This document shows positions 36,301 to 45,802 of a stretch of 64,000 nucleotides of DNA, in pieces (position 1 is the stretch's first letter; each line of letters opens with the position of its first letter). Under the pieces are notes generated by a model. The model saw nothing but the letters and a program-made list of their open reading frames with translations. It made no database searches and was not told the DNA's origin. The position numbers and the translations under genes were made by a program. The stretch is from SHZI01 sp031409515 (GTDB taxonomy: Bacteria > Pseudomonadota > Gammaproteobacteria > Steroidobacterales > GCA-2729495). The stretch covers positions 93,669-157,668 of the forward strand of contig JANNXJ010000029.1 in NCBI GenBank assembly GCA_031409515.1, given 5' to 3'.

Positions 36301-39300
36301 CGCCAGAAGCCGCAGGTGATCTGCTGTTGGCCGCAGGCAGCACGGTGCGTGTGGATCCGAAGGGTCGGGTAGAGTTTTCGGCACCGACCCGTGTGCGCCT
36401 GGACGGATCCGTAACCGCCCCCGGCGGCGAGATTACGGCGCGGCTGGTGAGCCCTCCGGGTGCCCTCGAGCAGGGCTTCGATGCCAGCGTCGGCATCTTC
36501 GTCGGCAGTTCTGGTCGCCTCGACGCGCGGGGCACCACCATCCTCACCCCGAACGACGAAGGCTTCCGCCGGGGTCAGGTGCTGGGTGGCGGGACCATCA
36601 CGCTGACAGCGCGGCGCGGCCGCGTTGAGCTGGCGCCTGGTTCCGAGCTCGACGTTTCCGGATCCGCAGCGGAGCTCGATTTACCGTCCGGCAACGCCGG
36701 GGCCGGCAGGCCCGTCATTCAACCCACGGTGGTCGCAAGCCGCGGCGGCACGATAGATTTGCTGGCGCCTGAGGGTCTGCGGCTCGATGGCGTACTCCGT
36801 GGGGCGGGAGGGAGTTCCGCAGCGGAGGGTGGTCGGCTGGCCGTCGGAGTCAGTCGGCTGCGAGGCTTCAATGTCGGCTCGGAACTCCTGCCAACGTTTC
36901 CTACCGGGCCGCGGCAGATTCAGGTCACGAACGCTCCGACAGGTGAAGTCGGGAATGGCGTTGCCGAGTTTGACGCTTCGCGGGTCGCTGCAGGGGGCTT
37001 CGACAGTCTGACTCTCCAGGCAGACGACGAAATACTGTTTGCCACCGACATAGATCTGATGGTGCGCAATCGTCTCGCCCTGCAAGCCCCGAATCTGCGC
37101 GCCGCCGATGGGGTGAGCGACGTCCGGCTGGCCGCAAACGCACTGGCCCTCGGTCCAACCCTCGCGTCTTCGGCTACCCCTGCAGCTGCGCTGGCGGGGC
37201 CAACCCGACTGCGGGCAGAGGCAGGACTCATTGACCTCTCTGGGCGGCTGGCGCTGCAGGGCTTTGGTGCTACTACACTCGCGGCGCGGTCCGATATCCG
37301 CGCGACCGGGCTGCCGGTGTCCGCCGGAACCAGTCTGCCCGGGTCGTTCAGTGCCGCCGGACGGCTGGAACTGCGGGCAGCCCAGGTCTATCCGACGACG
37401 TTCAGTGACTACCAGGTGAGCGTGAGTGGTGTTGGCTCGACACCCGGCGTGCTGCAGATCTCGGGCAACGGCACGCCAGCAACGCCGGTGCTGTCCGCAG
37501 CAGGCAAGCTGCGCTTCGCTGCCGATGAAATCCTGCAGTCTGGGACCGTGCGCGCCCCACTCGGCGAGATCGAATTCAACGCCCGGGATCGCCTCACCCT
37601 CGCGGCTGGCAGTCTCACGTCCACTTCCGGGGCAGGACAGCTGCTGCCGTTTGGTCGCGTGACGGGTGGCACCAGCTGGACTTACGAATCTGTCCGGGGC
37701 ATCACGCCGGACATTCAGGCTCCGCCTGAGAAGCGCATTCGCCTGGATGGCCAGGCAGTCACGGTGGCTGAGGGCGCGCTGGTGGATCTCTCCGGCGGTG
37801 GTGACCTGTATGCCTACGAGTTCCTGCCCGGCCCTGGTGGCTCCATCGACGCTCTCGCACCGGGTGTCAATCCCAATCTGTACGCCGTGCTCCCGAGCGG
37901 CAGTTTGTTTGCGCCCTACGATACCCAGGAGTACCAGGGCTCTGATCTCCGGCCCGGGGACAGTGTGCGCCTGGCGGGTGTACCGGGTCTGCTGGCCGCT
38001 GGCGAGTACGCACTGCTGCCCGCCCGCTATGCATTACTGCCGGGTGCGGTGCTCGTTGAGGTCGTGCCTGGCGTGCAGGATCTGGCGCTGAATCAGCGCG
38101 CAGGCCTGCCGGATGGCACGCCTGTCGTGGCTGGAGTGCGCACAATTGCGGGTACCGGGATTGCTGATAGCCGGACCACGGGCTTCGCTATCCGCCCCGG
38201 CAGCTACGCCCGACAACTGGCCGAGTACCGGGATAGCTTCGGTAACACGTTCTTCACCCGGAAGGCGGCGAGCCTTGATCAACCCCCGCCTCCCGTAGCC
38301 CGGGACGCCGGCGCCCTGCAGCTTCGGGTCGGCGACGTTCTCGATCTCGGAGGCACACTGCGCCTCGAGGCCGATGCAGGTGATCCGGCAAAGACCGATG
38401 ATGACGGCAGGGGTGGCCGGCTTGATCTGAGCGCCGAACGCCTGCGCATTGTTGCGGCAGTGAGCGGCATCGCGGACGACTTTGTGGAAGTGGCCGCCAG
38501 CGTCCTGAATCGCATCGGTGCGGACAGCGTGCTGCTCGGTGGTGTCCGCACGGTTCTGGCGGATCGGACAGAGATATCGCCCACTGCCAGCACCGTGGAG
38601 ATCGAGTCAGGCCTGGAGTTGGCCGGCAGCGAGTATCTGCTGCTGGCGAAGGACCTTGTCACTGTAGGCGCCAACGCGGAGGTGCGCAGCACAGGCGCCG
38701 CGGTAAGCCCTGCGGGCGGTCGTCTGGTTCTCACGGGTGATTCCGGCAGCGCGCTCGTCCGGGTGTCTCGCAATGGCCCCGTGCAGCTCCAGCGCGCCGC
38801 GGGCGCCGCGGCCACTGGCAACCTGCAGATTGGGTCCGGCGCCGTACTGGCCGCAAACGGTTCTGTGACGGCAGACGCGAGTGGCACTGCGCGGTCGTTC
38901 GGTACCTTCGAGCTGGGGTCGAAAGCGGCCCTCGCACTTGGCTCCCGACGCATCGTGCTCGGGGCGGAACAAGCTGCAGTCACCGATGGCCTTGCCCTGG
39001 ATGGGTCTGGGCTGGCTGCCCTCGGTAGCGCGGCAGAGCTGCAGTTACGTGCGAGTGAAGAACTCACGCTTGCCGGACCAGTGGTCCTCGGGACGGCTGC
39101 CAACAGGCCGGACCGGCTGACCCTGGACACGCCGGTGATCCGGACGTCGTCTGCAAACGCCAACATCTCTGCAGGTGAGCTGACGCTGCAGAGCTCCGGC
39201 TCCGTGCTGGCGAGCTCGCCAACTAACGGCTCCGGCAGTCTCGAGGTGAACGCCAACCGGGTGCGCTTCTGGGGCGGCGATATCGCGCTGGATGGTTTTG

Positions 39301-42300
39301 CTACCGCTGACATTAATGCCAGTCAGGGCGTCAGTGCCGACGCCGATGCACGGTTCCGTTCCGGCGCCGATCTCACACTCTCGACGCCCACTCTCAGTGG
39401 AGCAGCAGGTTCAGAACTGGGAATTCTGGCGGCAGGCCGCACTGTGCGTTTGACGACGCCGACAGGAGTGACGCCGGCGGTGGGACTCACCCCGGTCGGC
39501 GCCGCACTAACCGTCGAGGCGGGCAGTATTTTTGCCGATACCCGGTTGATCTATCCGGCGGGGCTCGTGCGGCTCGCGGCAGACGACAGCGTGGAGCTGG
39601 GGGCCAGTGGCCGCATTGACGTCTCCGGGCGGCGCTTAAGCCTCGGCGGCGCGCCTGTCGACGTTCCGGCGGGCACAGTGCAGATCGTCGCCCGCAACGG
39701 TGCAGTTAGTCTTCGGGACGGCTCCCGGGTGGATGTCTCGTCCGGGGCTGGCACGGCGACCGTGGGTGCCGGTGCGCTGCAGATCCTGGCCGGCGGCCTC
39801 GCCACGCTGGAGGGCGACCTGATTGGGTCTGGTCCGGCAGCGGAGCGCAGTGGAAGCTTTGGTCTGACCGCCGGCTCCCTGACTGACTTCACGGGTCTCA
39901 ATCAGAGCCTCAACCGCGGTGGCTTCAATCGCAGTCGTAGCATTGAGACACTGACCGGTGATCTGGTCCTGGCTGCCGGTGAAACCCTGCAGGCCCAGCA
40001 GGTGACGCTTGCCGCCAGCGGCGGCAACCTGATTGTTTCGGGGCTAATCGACGCCCGGGCCGGCGACGGTGGCCGGGTGCTGCTGGCGGCGCGTGACAAT
40101 CTCCGTCTCACCCCTGGCGCTGAGATCGACGCTCGCGCAACGGCCGGCGGCGTGGCTCCATCCCGCGTCACCCTCGACAGTGCGGAGGGGGAGGTCAGCC
40201 TGGAGTCCGGCAGCCGCGTCCGGCTGAATGGCTCTGGTGGTAATGTGGGCGGTGAACTCCTTGTCCGGGCCGGTGCCACGGCAGATGACCTTCGGGTTGC
40301 CAGTCTCGGTGCGACGATCGAGGGAGCAGTCCGGACGATTCTGGAGCCCGTGCTGCGCTCTGCGCCTCTTGAGACTCTCGATGCATTTGTTGTCGAGTCG
40401 CTGCGGTCGCTGCTGGACACCTTCATGGCCGTCGCGCCCGAGACCATACGCAACCGGCTGGGCGCAGGTGCGGACGTTCTCGTGCGGCCGGGCCTCGAGG
40501 TCGTCGCCGACAACGATCTCGTGCTCGTGGATGCCTGGGACCTGGCTGAATGGCGCTGGGATTCCCAGCCCGGCCATCTGGTTCTCCGGGCAGCCGGAAA
40601 TCTGAGCATCCAGGGCAATCTGTCCGACGGGTTCCGGCAGTCCGGTACGGTCCTCACTCAGTTGACCGGCGATTCCTGGTCCCTGGATCTCGTGGCTGGT
40701 GCCGATCCCGGCAGCGTCCTCACCGATGGTGTCCGTGGCCGGCTGCTCGATGTCGCAGCTACCGGGTCCCTTGACGTGGGAGACGGCTTGCGGGTGCGGA
40801 CGGGCACTGGCGATATCCGGCTAGCCGCGGCCAGTGACCTGGTACTTGGCGGGCCCTCGACGGCGATCTACACGGCCGGCGTGGCCGCCCGGCAGGCGAT
40901 CAACGTCGGGACCTTCCGGGCCAACTGGTCCCGGGACGGCGGCGATATCAGTCTCGCTGCCGGCCGTGACATCAGCGCTACGTTGCCCACCCAGGTTCTG
41001 AGTGGCTGGAATGTGCGCAATCTCGGCTCCAGCGGCCGTGCCCAGTGGGCGACGGACTATGGTCGCTTTAATCAGGGCGTAGCCGCTCTGGCCGGTGGGG
41101 TGGTCGATGTCACTGCCGGGCGGGACATCCTGAACCTCTCTGCCACGGTGGCGACGACCAGTGGCGACGTGCCAACGGCGCCCGGAACCTTCGACACCTG
41201 GGGTGGCGGCAGCCTTGGGGTAGCCGCTGGCCGTGACCTGAGGGGCGGTACCTACTCAATCTGGCGGGGCAACGGGAGCCTGGCCGCCGGGCGTTCGGTT
41301 GGGCTGGGGACGACGGCTGATCTGGCGGATATCGGTGTCACGCTGGCGGCAGGTGCAGGAAAACTGGCCGTGACAGCCCGCAAGGACCTGGACGTGGGCG
41401 CAATCATAAATCCCACCGTCATCCCGTCCGTCAATCCATCCGCCGTCTATTTCTATACCTATCAGCCAGAAGATGCCCTGGAACTCACGTCCACTGGTGG
41501 TCGCCTGCGCATCCTGAATGACCAGGACGCCTTTGCCGCTAACGTGGGTGGCGATGTTGCCGGCCGGATCACGGCCTTCGGTGTTGCTGCGCCCACCCTG
41601 CGGGCCCGTGCCGCCAGTGGTGACTTCGAGCTGCTCCGGGAGGTGCGTCTCCTTCCGTCTGCGCGAGGGCAGGTTGAGATAATCGCCGCCGGTTCCATTC
41701 TGGCAGGCGACCGTAGCGTGCCGCTCTTGATGTCGGACGCCGATCCGGCGGGCTTGCCCACCGCAAGCCGGCCCGTTAGCGCGGGCCAGCTCCTGGCTGC
41801 GGTATCCCTGCCGTCCGACGCCGCGATTCACACCGGCGACGAACAGTCCGCGCTGCTGATCGCTGCCACCGGCGACATCGTTGGGGGCGCTTGGCAGTTT
41901 GCGAAACAGTTCCGCGCTATCGCCGGTAAAGACATCAGGGACCTGTTGTTGACGGGCCAGAACACGAGCGCGAGCCAGATCAGCCTCATTCAGGCCGGCA
42001 GGGATATCGACCTTAACGCCCGTGATAATCCCCGAAACTCAATCGGGAACCGGATCGAAGTGGGCGGGCCCGGCCGGCTGCAAGTGCTGGCGGGCCGCGA
42101 TGTGAGCCTCGGCTTTTCCAGGGGTATAACCACCATCGGCAACTCGGCGAACGCGCGGTTGCCGGCCGGCGGTGCGGCACTCGACGTATGGGTGGGTCTG
42201 GGCGGTGAGCCTGACTACGCCGGCTTCAATTCACAGTATTGGGACGAACAGTACAGCGAGGAGTTTGCCCGCTACCTCGCGGGTCCTGACGGTGGTTCGG

Positions 42301-43457
42301 GCCTGATTGAGTACGTTGCCGGAGTAACGAACCGCACGGATCTGAATCCAGACAACGTCTGGACGGCCTATGCAGGCCTGGATACTGAGGAAAGGCAGGC
42401 CTATCTCTCAACTCTTGAGGCAGACCAGCGCATTACCTTCACCAGCTTTGTGGATCTCGTGGATTCCCTCGTGGCATACACGCAGACTGCCAGCGGCCGT
42501 ACCGACCTGACGCCGACGACTGCGGTAGCGGACTACCGGTTGCTCGACACGGAACGGCAGCGACCGCTGATTCAGGAGTTCTTCTTCCGGGAACTCCGGG
42601 ATTCCGGCCGGCTCGCCAACCTGCGCCAGGGAGATTTCGGTTTCGACCGCGGCAAGCTGGCCGTGGCGTCGCTATTCCCTGGCGAGGAGTCCTTCAAGGG
42701 CGACCTTAGCCTGCTCTTCAGTCGCCTGTACACGCTGGCCGGTGGCGACATCAGCCTGCTCGCGCCGGGCGGCCTGCTGAACGTTGGCCTGGCCCAGCCG
42801 CCCAGTAACCTGGCGTCGACCAAGCAACCTTCCGACCTCGGTATCGTGGCCCAGGGATCCGGGCGAGTTCAGGTCTTTGCTGACGGGGATGTGCTCGTCA
42901 ATCAGTCCCGCATCTTCACTCTGGCTGGTGGCGACATCCTGGTCTGGTCGAGCAATGGCGACATCGATGCCGGGCGCGGTTCCAAGTCTTCAATCTCGGC
43001 GCCACCGCCAGTCATTCGTGTGGACGCTAATGGCCAGGTTCAGGTCGAATTCGCCGACGCCATAGCGGGAAGTGGCATCCGCGGCATTCTCACCAGCGAG
43101 GATCTGGAACCGGGCGACGTGGACCTGATCGCCCCGACGGGCGTGGTGAATGCGGGCGACGCAGGCATTGGGTCTGCCGGTAACCTGAACATCGCTGCCC
43201 CCCAGGTCGTGGGTCTGGACAACATCCAGGTCCTCGGTAGTGCCACCGGCGTGCCGACCGATTCGGGAGCAGCTGCAGGCCTGACCGGGGTTTCGAGCCT
43301 CGGTACTAACGTCGCGAGCGCCACGGAGGAGGCAGCGGTGGCCAGTGCGGATGGCCAGGCTACCCTGGCCGATGAGGCGCTCGGTTGGCTCGAGGTCTTC
43401 ATCGATGGCTTTGGCGACGACGAGGACGAGGAACGGCGCCGACGCCGCACTCCCTAG
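33312..43457 (+). CDS. giant filamentous-haemagglutinin-like exoprotein (TpsA), 3381 residues
   Basis: A signal peptide (1-37) and a TPS secretion domain come first: NWSEFNVAAGNKVNF near residue 80, then INQNGILFGKGSQVNVGALIASS. A long beta-helix of repeats (SGRIDVSGR-like) fills about residues 300-2950. A helix-rich, charged segment at about 2970-3140 (EEFARYLAGPDGG, VVDLVDSL-like, RELRDSGRLANLRQG) interrupts it. A C-terminal DUF3739-like part (GGDILVWSSNGDIDAGRG) and an acidic-then-Arg tail (DDEDEERRRRR) end the protein. Secreted by the adjacent TpsB, it should form a fibre on or off the surface. The start at 33312 overlaps tpsB; an ATG at 33324 is also possible. Target or ligand is unknown. 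Confidence 0.93.
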   Translation: MDSDMYDHKLISRARHFALTLSLALYCGLAGLQAQAAGLPVPCAGGTCAGGPSVWITQGVATAVTNPAGTQLDITQTTDKAILNWSEFNVAAGNKVNFNQPGKNSLALNKIFQGDPSKIFGAVSANGQIYLINQNGILFGKGSQVNVGALIASSLDIDPEAVSGGILNPSLLRQGKAAFQGDGRVHVLDANGQVVTGSDGQPIAVKVVVEEGATIKTAATGGGRVALIGQQVENAGQIESPSGQVILAAGQKVYLQASDSPDLRGLLVEVDAGGKAWNTATGQISSTLGNVSMVGLAVNQDGRVSATTSVQSNGSVRLLARDTVNVELSTTLQPTLKTARAGAVTFGTGSRTEIDTDTATAAKTAVPDQAQPRSSVEVVGRQIEMRAGSTIRVPGGLVSLTALPNPSVTRPTGDSPLPVDPESRIRLETGSRIDVAGSVADVNLARNLVAVELRTNELRDSPVQRDGALRGETVVVDSRVGTPLADVSGAVASVSQDVRERTAAGGTVTLISQGDVVLDQGAVIDVSGGAVNYLGGVLQSSRVVAADGRVVDISQADPSRVYQGVSNPTVDVVYRKWGVIETRAVSGIGRFQAGYTEGRDAGTVQFAAPRLVVNGDLLGNVRTSEFQRTPDMRPLGGRLIVGLPTGSAGDLPDYRAPSINFTNTVVPVAVTTGQPLPESWQRLELPTQYLTEGGFTRTELFSNGVISLGPNTNLDLAAGSKFRLQGSVVDVASDIRAPGGEVRLAAVQLNPLAVSSGSRRPGVFVADNVKIDVSGRWVNDLAPLAGKMPMDPVFIQGGRIDLQVTTQRGELAVGNGAQLRADGGGWLNGTGALQSGRGGSIGLQALGPLTALATGSDLQLSAYGLSQGGTLTLGANRVQISGNGPAFSAAQRADPTAQDMPFNIATGVFREGGFADFRIVATGGRVAGANGNAVEPLTIAAGAAVEPRVALLSLDPGFRGIASGAPIRTFSSTFVPTDDVRPAASVAFSVIPHALVSPEAAGDLLLAAGSTVRVDPKGRVEFSAPTRVRLDGSVTAPGGEITARLVSPPGALEQGFDASVGIFVGSSGRLDARGTTILTPNDEGFRRGQVLGGGTITLTARRGRVELAPGSELDVSGSAAELDLPSGNAGAGRPVIQPTVVASRGGTIDLLAPEGLRLDGVLRGAGGSSAAEGGRLAVGVSRLRGFNVGSELLPTFPTGPRQIQVTNAPTGEVGNGVAEFDASRVAAGGFDSLTLQADDEILFATDIDLMVRNRLALQAPNLRAADGVSDVRLAANALALGPTLASSATPAAALAGPTRLRAEAGLIDLSGRLALQGFGATTLAARSDIRATGLPVSAGTSLPGSFSAAGRLELRAAQVYPTTFSDYQVSVSGVGSTPGVLQISGNGTPATPVLSAAGKLRFAADEILQSGTVRAPLGEIEFNARDRLTLAAGSLTSTSGAGQLLPFGRVTGGTSWTYESVRGITPDIQAPPEKRIRLDGQAVTVAEGALVDLSGGGDLYAYEFLPGPGGSIDALAPGVNPNLYAVLPSGSLFAPYDTQEYQGSDLRPGDSVRLAGVPGLLAAGEYALLPARYALLPGAVLVEVVPGVQDLALNQRAGLPDGTPVVAGVRTIAGTGIADSRTTGFAIRPGSYARQLAEYRDSFGNTFFTRKAASLDQPPPPVARDAGALQLRVGDVLDLGGTLRLEADAGDPAKTDDDGRGGRLDLSAERLRIVAAVSGIADDFVEVAASVLNRIGADSVLLGGVRTVLADRTEISPTASTVEIESGLELAGSEYLLLAKDLVTVGANAEVRSTGAAVSPAGGRLVLTGDSGSALVRVSRNGPVQLQRAAGAAATGNLQIGSGAVLAANGSVTADASGTARSFGTFELGSKAALALGSRRIVLGAEQAAVTDGLALDGSGLAALGSAAELQLRASEELTLAGPVVLGTAANRPDRLTLDTPVIRTSSANANISAGELTLQSSGSVLASSPTNGSGSLEVNANRVRFWGGDIALDGFATADINASQGVSADADARFRSGADLTLSTPTLSGAAGSELGILAAGRTVRLTTPTGVTPAVGLTPVGAALTVEAGSIFADTRLIYPAGLVRLAADDSVELGASGRIDVSGRRLSLGGAPVDVPAGTVQIVARNGAVSLRDGSRVDVSSGAGTATVGAGALQILAGGLATLEGDLIGSGPAAERSGSFGLTAGSLTDFTGLNQSLNRGGFNRSRSIETLTGDLVLAAGETLQAQQVTLAASGGNLIVSGLIDARAGDGGRVLLAARDNLRLTPGAEIDARATAGGVAPSRVTLDSAEGEVSLESGSRVRLNGSGGNVGGELLVRAGATADDLRVASLGATIEGAVRTILEPVLRSAPLETLDAFVVESLRSLLDTFMAVAPETIRNRLGAGADVLVRPGLEVVADNDLVLVDAWDLAEWRWDSQPGHLVLRAAGNLSIQGNLSDGFRQSGTVLTQLTGDSWSLDLVAGADPGSVLTDGVRGRLLDVAATGSLDVGDGLRVRTGTGDIRLAAASDLVLGGPSTAIYTAGVAARQAINVGTFRANWSRDGGDISLAAGRDISATLPTQVLSGWNVRNLGSSGRAQWATDYGRFNQGVAALAGGVVDVTAGRDILNLSATVATTSGDVPTAPGTFDTWGGGSLGVAAGRDLRGGTYSIWRGNGSLAAGRSVGLGTTADLADIGVTLAAGAGKLAVTARKDLDVGAIINPTVIPSVNPSAVYFYTYQPEDALELTSTGGRLRILNDQDAFAANVGGDVAGRITAFGVAAPTLRARAASGDFELLREVRLLPSARGQVEIIAAGSILAGDRSVPLLMSDADPAGLPTASRPVSAGQLLAAVSLPSDAAIHTGDEQSALLIAATGDIVGGAWQFAKQFRAIAGKDIRDLLLTGQNTSASQISLIQAGRDIDLNARDNPRNSIGNRIEVGGPGRLQVLAGRDVSLGFSRGITTIGNSANARLPAGGAALDVWVGLGGEPDYAGFNSQYWDEQYSEEFARYLAGPDGGSGLIEYVAGVTNRTDLNPDNVWTAYAGLDTEERQAYLSTLEADQRITFTSFVDLVDSLVAYTQTASGRTDLTPTTAVADYRLLDTERQRPLIQEFFFRELRDSGRLANLRQGDFGFDRGKLAVASLFPGEESFKGDLSLLFSRLYTLAGGDISLLAPGGLLNVGLAQPPSNLASTKQPSDLGIVAQGSGRVQVFADGDVLVNQSRIFTLAGGDILVWSSNGDIDAGRGSKSSISAPPPVIRVDANGQVQVEFADAIAGSGIRGILTSEDLEPGDVDLIAPTGVVNAGDAGIGSAGNLNIAAPQVVGLDNIQVLGSATGVPTDSGAAAGLTGVSSLGTNVASATEEAAVASADGQATLADEALGWLEVFIDGFGDDEDEERRRRRTP

Positions 43458-43471
43458 TTCCCGAACCCGTG

Positions 43472-43511
43472 CCGAAAACGTGCCGTCACAGGTTCGTAAC
43501 GTTCCTGTCAC
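43472..43511 (+). promoter_or_regulatory. PhoB-box-like repeat upstream of the ExbB-like operon
   Basis: CCGTCAC, TCGTAAC and CTGTCAC start at 43483, 43494 and 43505, an exact 11-bp period. A weaker unit CCGAAAA precedes them at 43472. CTGTCAC is one base off the consensus. A -10-like CCTAAA follows at 43520. Confidence 0.65.
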
Positions 43512-43575
43512 GCGGTTTTCCTAAAGTGACGTTGGAATTGCACTCTCCCTAAGCGCCTGCTCCCGGAGCACCCCA

Positions 43576-45378
43576 GTGACCCGCCGAATCGCCATTGCCG
43601 TCCTTTGTTTTCTGCTGTTACCGCACGCGGCCTACGCCTGGTGGGACGATAACTGGGCGTTTCGCAAGCCCCTGACTCTGGACGCCACCGGCGCGGGCGC
43701 TGCCACGAGCACGAGCATCGAGAACGCCGCCGTACTGGTCAGGCTGCATGTGGGTAACTTCGGGTACTTCACCGACACCAAGCCGGACGGGGCCGATATC
43801 CGCTTCATCGCCGGCGACGACAAGACGCCTCTCGCGTTCCATGTCGAGTCCTTCGACCCGGTGGCCGGCATGGCTTTCATCTGGGTCAAGGTGCCCGCTA
43901 TTGCACCGGGGACCAGCGACACCATTTACATGTACTACGGCAATCCGGACGCCCCCGCTGCGTCGGACTCCGGAGCCAGTTACGACGTCAATCAGGTTCT
44001 CGCGTATCACTTTGCCGCCGTGCCCCCCCAGGACGCCACGAGTTACGGCAATCAGCCCGCGGAATCCACCGCCGTGGCGAATCCGGGTTCTGTGATTGGC
44101 GCCGGCGTGCGCTTCAGTGGCGCAGAGAGCATCAAGGTGGCCGGTTCATCGACGGTACGACTGCTACCCGACCGGGGCCTCACGATCTCCGCCTGGGTAA
44201 ACATTCCCGATTCCCCCCAGACCGACGAGGTCCTGGTTGAACTCTCTGATCCCGCCGGGCCGTCCGTGCTCGTGGGCATCGCCGCTCTGGCCCCTTACGT
44301 GCGGGTGAATGACGGTGTTGCCACCGTCGAGACCGAGCGGGCGGCGTCCCTGTTGCCCGGCAGCTGGGGCCTGGTCACGGCTGTAGTCAGCGCCAAGCGG
44401 GTAACGCTTTACCTGGACGGCCGGGAGGTCTCCGGCATCGACACCCAGTTTGCCGAGACCGGTGGCGTGCTGACCATCGGCGCCAGCGCGGCAGGCGACA
44501 GTTTTCTCAATGCCCAGGTTGATGAACTGACGATCGCGAATACGGCCCGCTCGGCGGACTGGATCAAGGCCCAGTTCGCCAATCAGGGTCAGGACGACAA
44601 GCTGGTTCGCTACGGCGAAGATACCGCCAAAGAGTCGGGCGGAGAGCCGTCCTACCTCCTGACGACCCTGCAGCAAGTGACCCTCGACGGCTGGATCGTG
44701 ATCGCCATCCTGGGCGTCATGTTCATCGTCAGCTGGATCGTCATGATCACGAAGGTTCTGACCATCCGGCGGGTGCGCAAGGACAATCGCGCCTTCCTGG
44801 CTGATTTCCAGAAGACCAGTACCCGTAATCTGGCCAGTCTTGACGCGGAGGAGGATGCGACAGCGGAGGAGCACAACGTGCTTCAGGCGCTCTCCGGTTC
44901 CCATGACCATTACCAGAGCTCAACGGCCTACCGCCTGTACCACGCCGGTATTCAGCAGGTGCAGTTGCGCTTCGCCAGCACAGCCGGCGCTGCCCGGGTC
45001 GAAACGCTGAGCCCTCAGGCTCTGGATGCCATCCGGGCCACGATCGATGCCACCAACGTTCGTGAAACCCAGAAGCTCAACAGCCAGATGGTCCTCCTGA
45101 CACTGGCGATCGCGGGCGGGCCATTCCTCGGGCTGCTGGGCACGGTGGTTGGCGTGATGATCACCTTCGCCGTGATCGCGGCCACCGGCGAGGTGAACGT
45201 CAGCTCCATTGCGCCGGGTATTGCCGCTGCGCTGGTGGCCACAGTGGCGGGTCTCGCCGTCGCCATTCCCGCACTGTTTGGCTACAACTGGCTGGCGGCC
45301 CAGATCAAGGAGGTCGTGGCCGATAACCGCGTTTTCGTTGATGAGTTCGTCACCAAGGTGGCTGAGCGCTATAGCTAA
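43576..45378 (+). CDS. DUF2341-LamG-ExbB/MotA/TolQ fusion (proton channel with large periplasmic domain)
   Basis: A 600-residue protein. A signal peptide (1-21) is followed by DUF2341 (WWDDNWAFRKPL, YMYYGNPDAP) and a LamG-like jelly roll at about residues 195-330 (GLTISAWVNIP, YLDGREVSG). A membrane helix (about 371-395, DGWIVIAILGVMF) and a cytoplasmic stretch come next. The C-terminal ExbB core has two more helices (about 503-575, AGGPFLGLLGTVVGVMITF). ExbB-ExbD complexes convert the proton gradient to force on TonB. Here the channel carries a glycan- or ligand-binding-like module outside the membrane, absent from canonical ExbB. The start is a GTG with GGAG upstream. exbD follows at once. 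Confidence 0.9.
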   Translation: MTRRIAIAVLCFLLLPHAAYAWWDDNWAFRKPLTLDATGAGAATSTSIENAAVLVRLHVGNFGYFTDTKPDGADIRFIAGDDKTPLAFHVESFDPVAGMAFIWVKVPAIAPGTSDTIYMYYGNPDAPAASDSGASYDVNQVLAYHFAAVPPQDATSYGNQPAESTAVANPGSVIGAGVRFSGAESIKVAGSSTVRLLPDRGLTISAWVNIPDSPQTDEVLVELSDPAGPSVLVGIAALAPYVRVNDGVATVETERAASLLPGSWGLVTAVVSAKRVTLYLDGREVSGIDTQFAETGGVLTIGASAAGDSFLNAQVDELTIANTARSADWIKAQFANQGQDDKLVRYGEDTAKESGGEPSYLLTTLQQVTLDGWIVIAILGVMFIVSWIVMITKVLTIRRVRKDNRAFLADFQKTSTRNLASLDAEEDATAEEHNVLQALSGSHDHYQSSTAYRLYHAGIQQVQLRFASTAGAARVETLSPQALDAIRATIDATNVRETQKLNSQMVLLTLAIAGGPFLGLLGTVVGVMITFAVIAATGEVNVSSIAPGIAAALVATVAGLAVAIPALFGYNWLAAQIKEVVADNRVFVDEFVTKVAERYS

Positions 45379-45388
45379 GGGATTGTCG

Positions 45389-45796
45389 ATGTCTGATATT
45401 CAGGAAGATGGCGAACTGTACGACGAAGTCAATGTCGTACCGATGCTCGACCTTGCCTACGTACTCCTGGTGATTTTCATCATCCTGTGCACGGCTACAG
45501 TCCAGGGCATCAAGGTTGACCTGCCCAAGGCGAGTGCGGCACCGAGCCTTGCCGAACCCAAGACCAAGGCGGTCTCCATTACCGGCGACGGAACGATTTA
45601 CCTCGATGCCTACCCGGTCAGCCTCTCTGAGCTTGAAGCGCTCTTGCGCCAGTACCGGGCTGCAGACCCGGACCTGCCAGTCATCGTGAAGGCCGATTCC
45701 ACCATCCCCTACCAGCGGGTGGTGGATGTGCTCGACCTGCTGGGGCGGCTCGAGATCACCCAGCTGGGTCTCGTGACCCAGCGAGTCGTCAAGTAG
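45389..45796 (+). CDS. exbD: ExbD/TolR-family protein
   Basis: A 135-residue protein with a short cytoplasmic tail, one membrane helix (VPMLDLAYVLLVIFII) and a periplasmic C-terminal domain. Asp21 at the start of the helix matches the proton-carrying Asp25 of E. coli ExbD. It forms the energising complex with the ExbB fusion encoded 10 bases upstream. The tonB gene follows after 6 bases. Length is normal. Confidence 0.93.
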   Translation: MSDIQEDGELYDEVNVVPMLDLAYVLLVIFIILCTATVQGIKVDLPKASAAPSLAEPKTKAVSITGDGTIYLDAYPVSLSELEALLRQYRAADPDLPVIVKADSTIPYQRVVDVLDLLGRLEITQLGLVTQRVVK

Positions 45797-45802
45797 CGGC
45801 GC

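Noticed and set aside
34000..42000. Repetitive DNA considered as satellite or assembly artefact
   Set aside because: The frame is intact for 10 kb and the repeats are degenerate beta-helix coils, as expected for a TpsA exoprotein.
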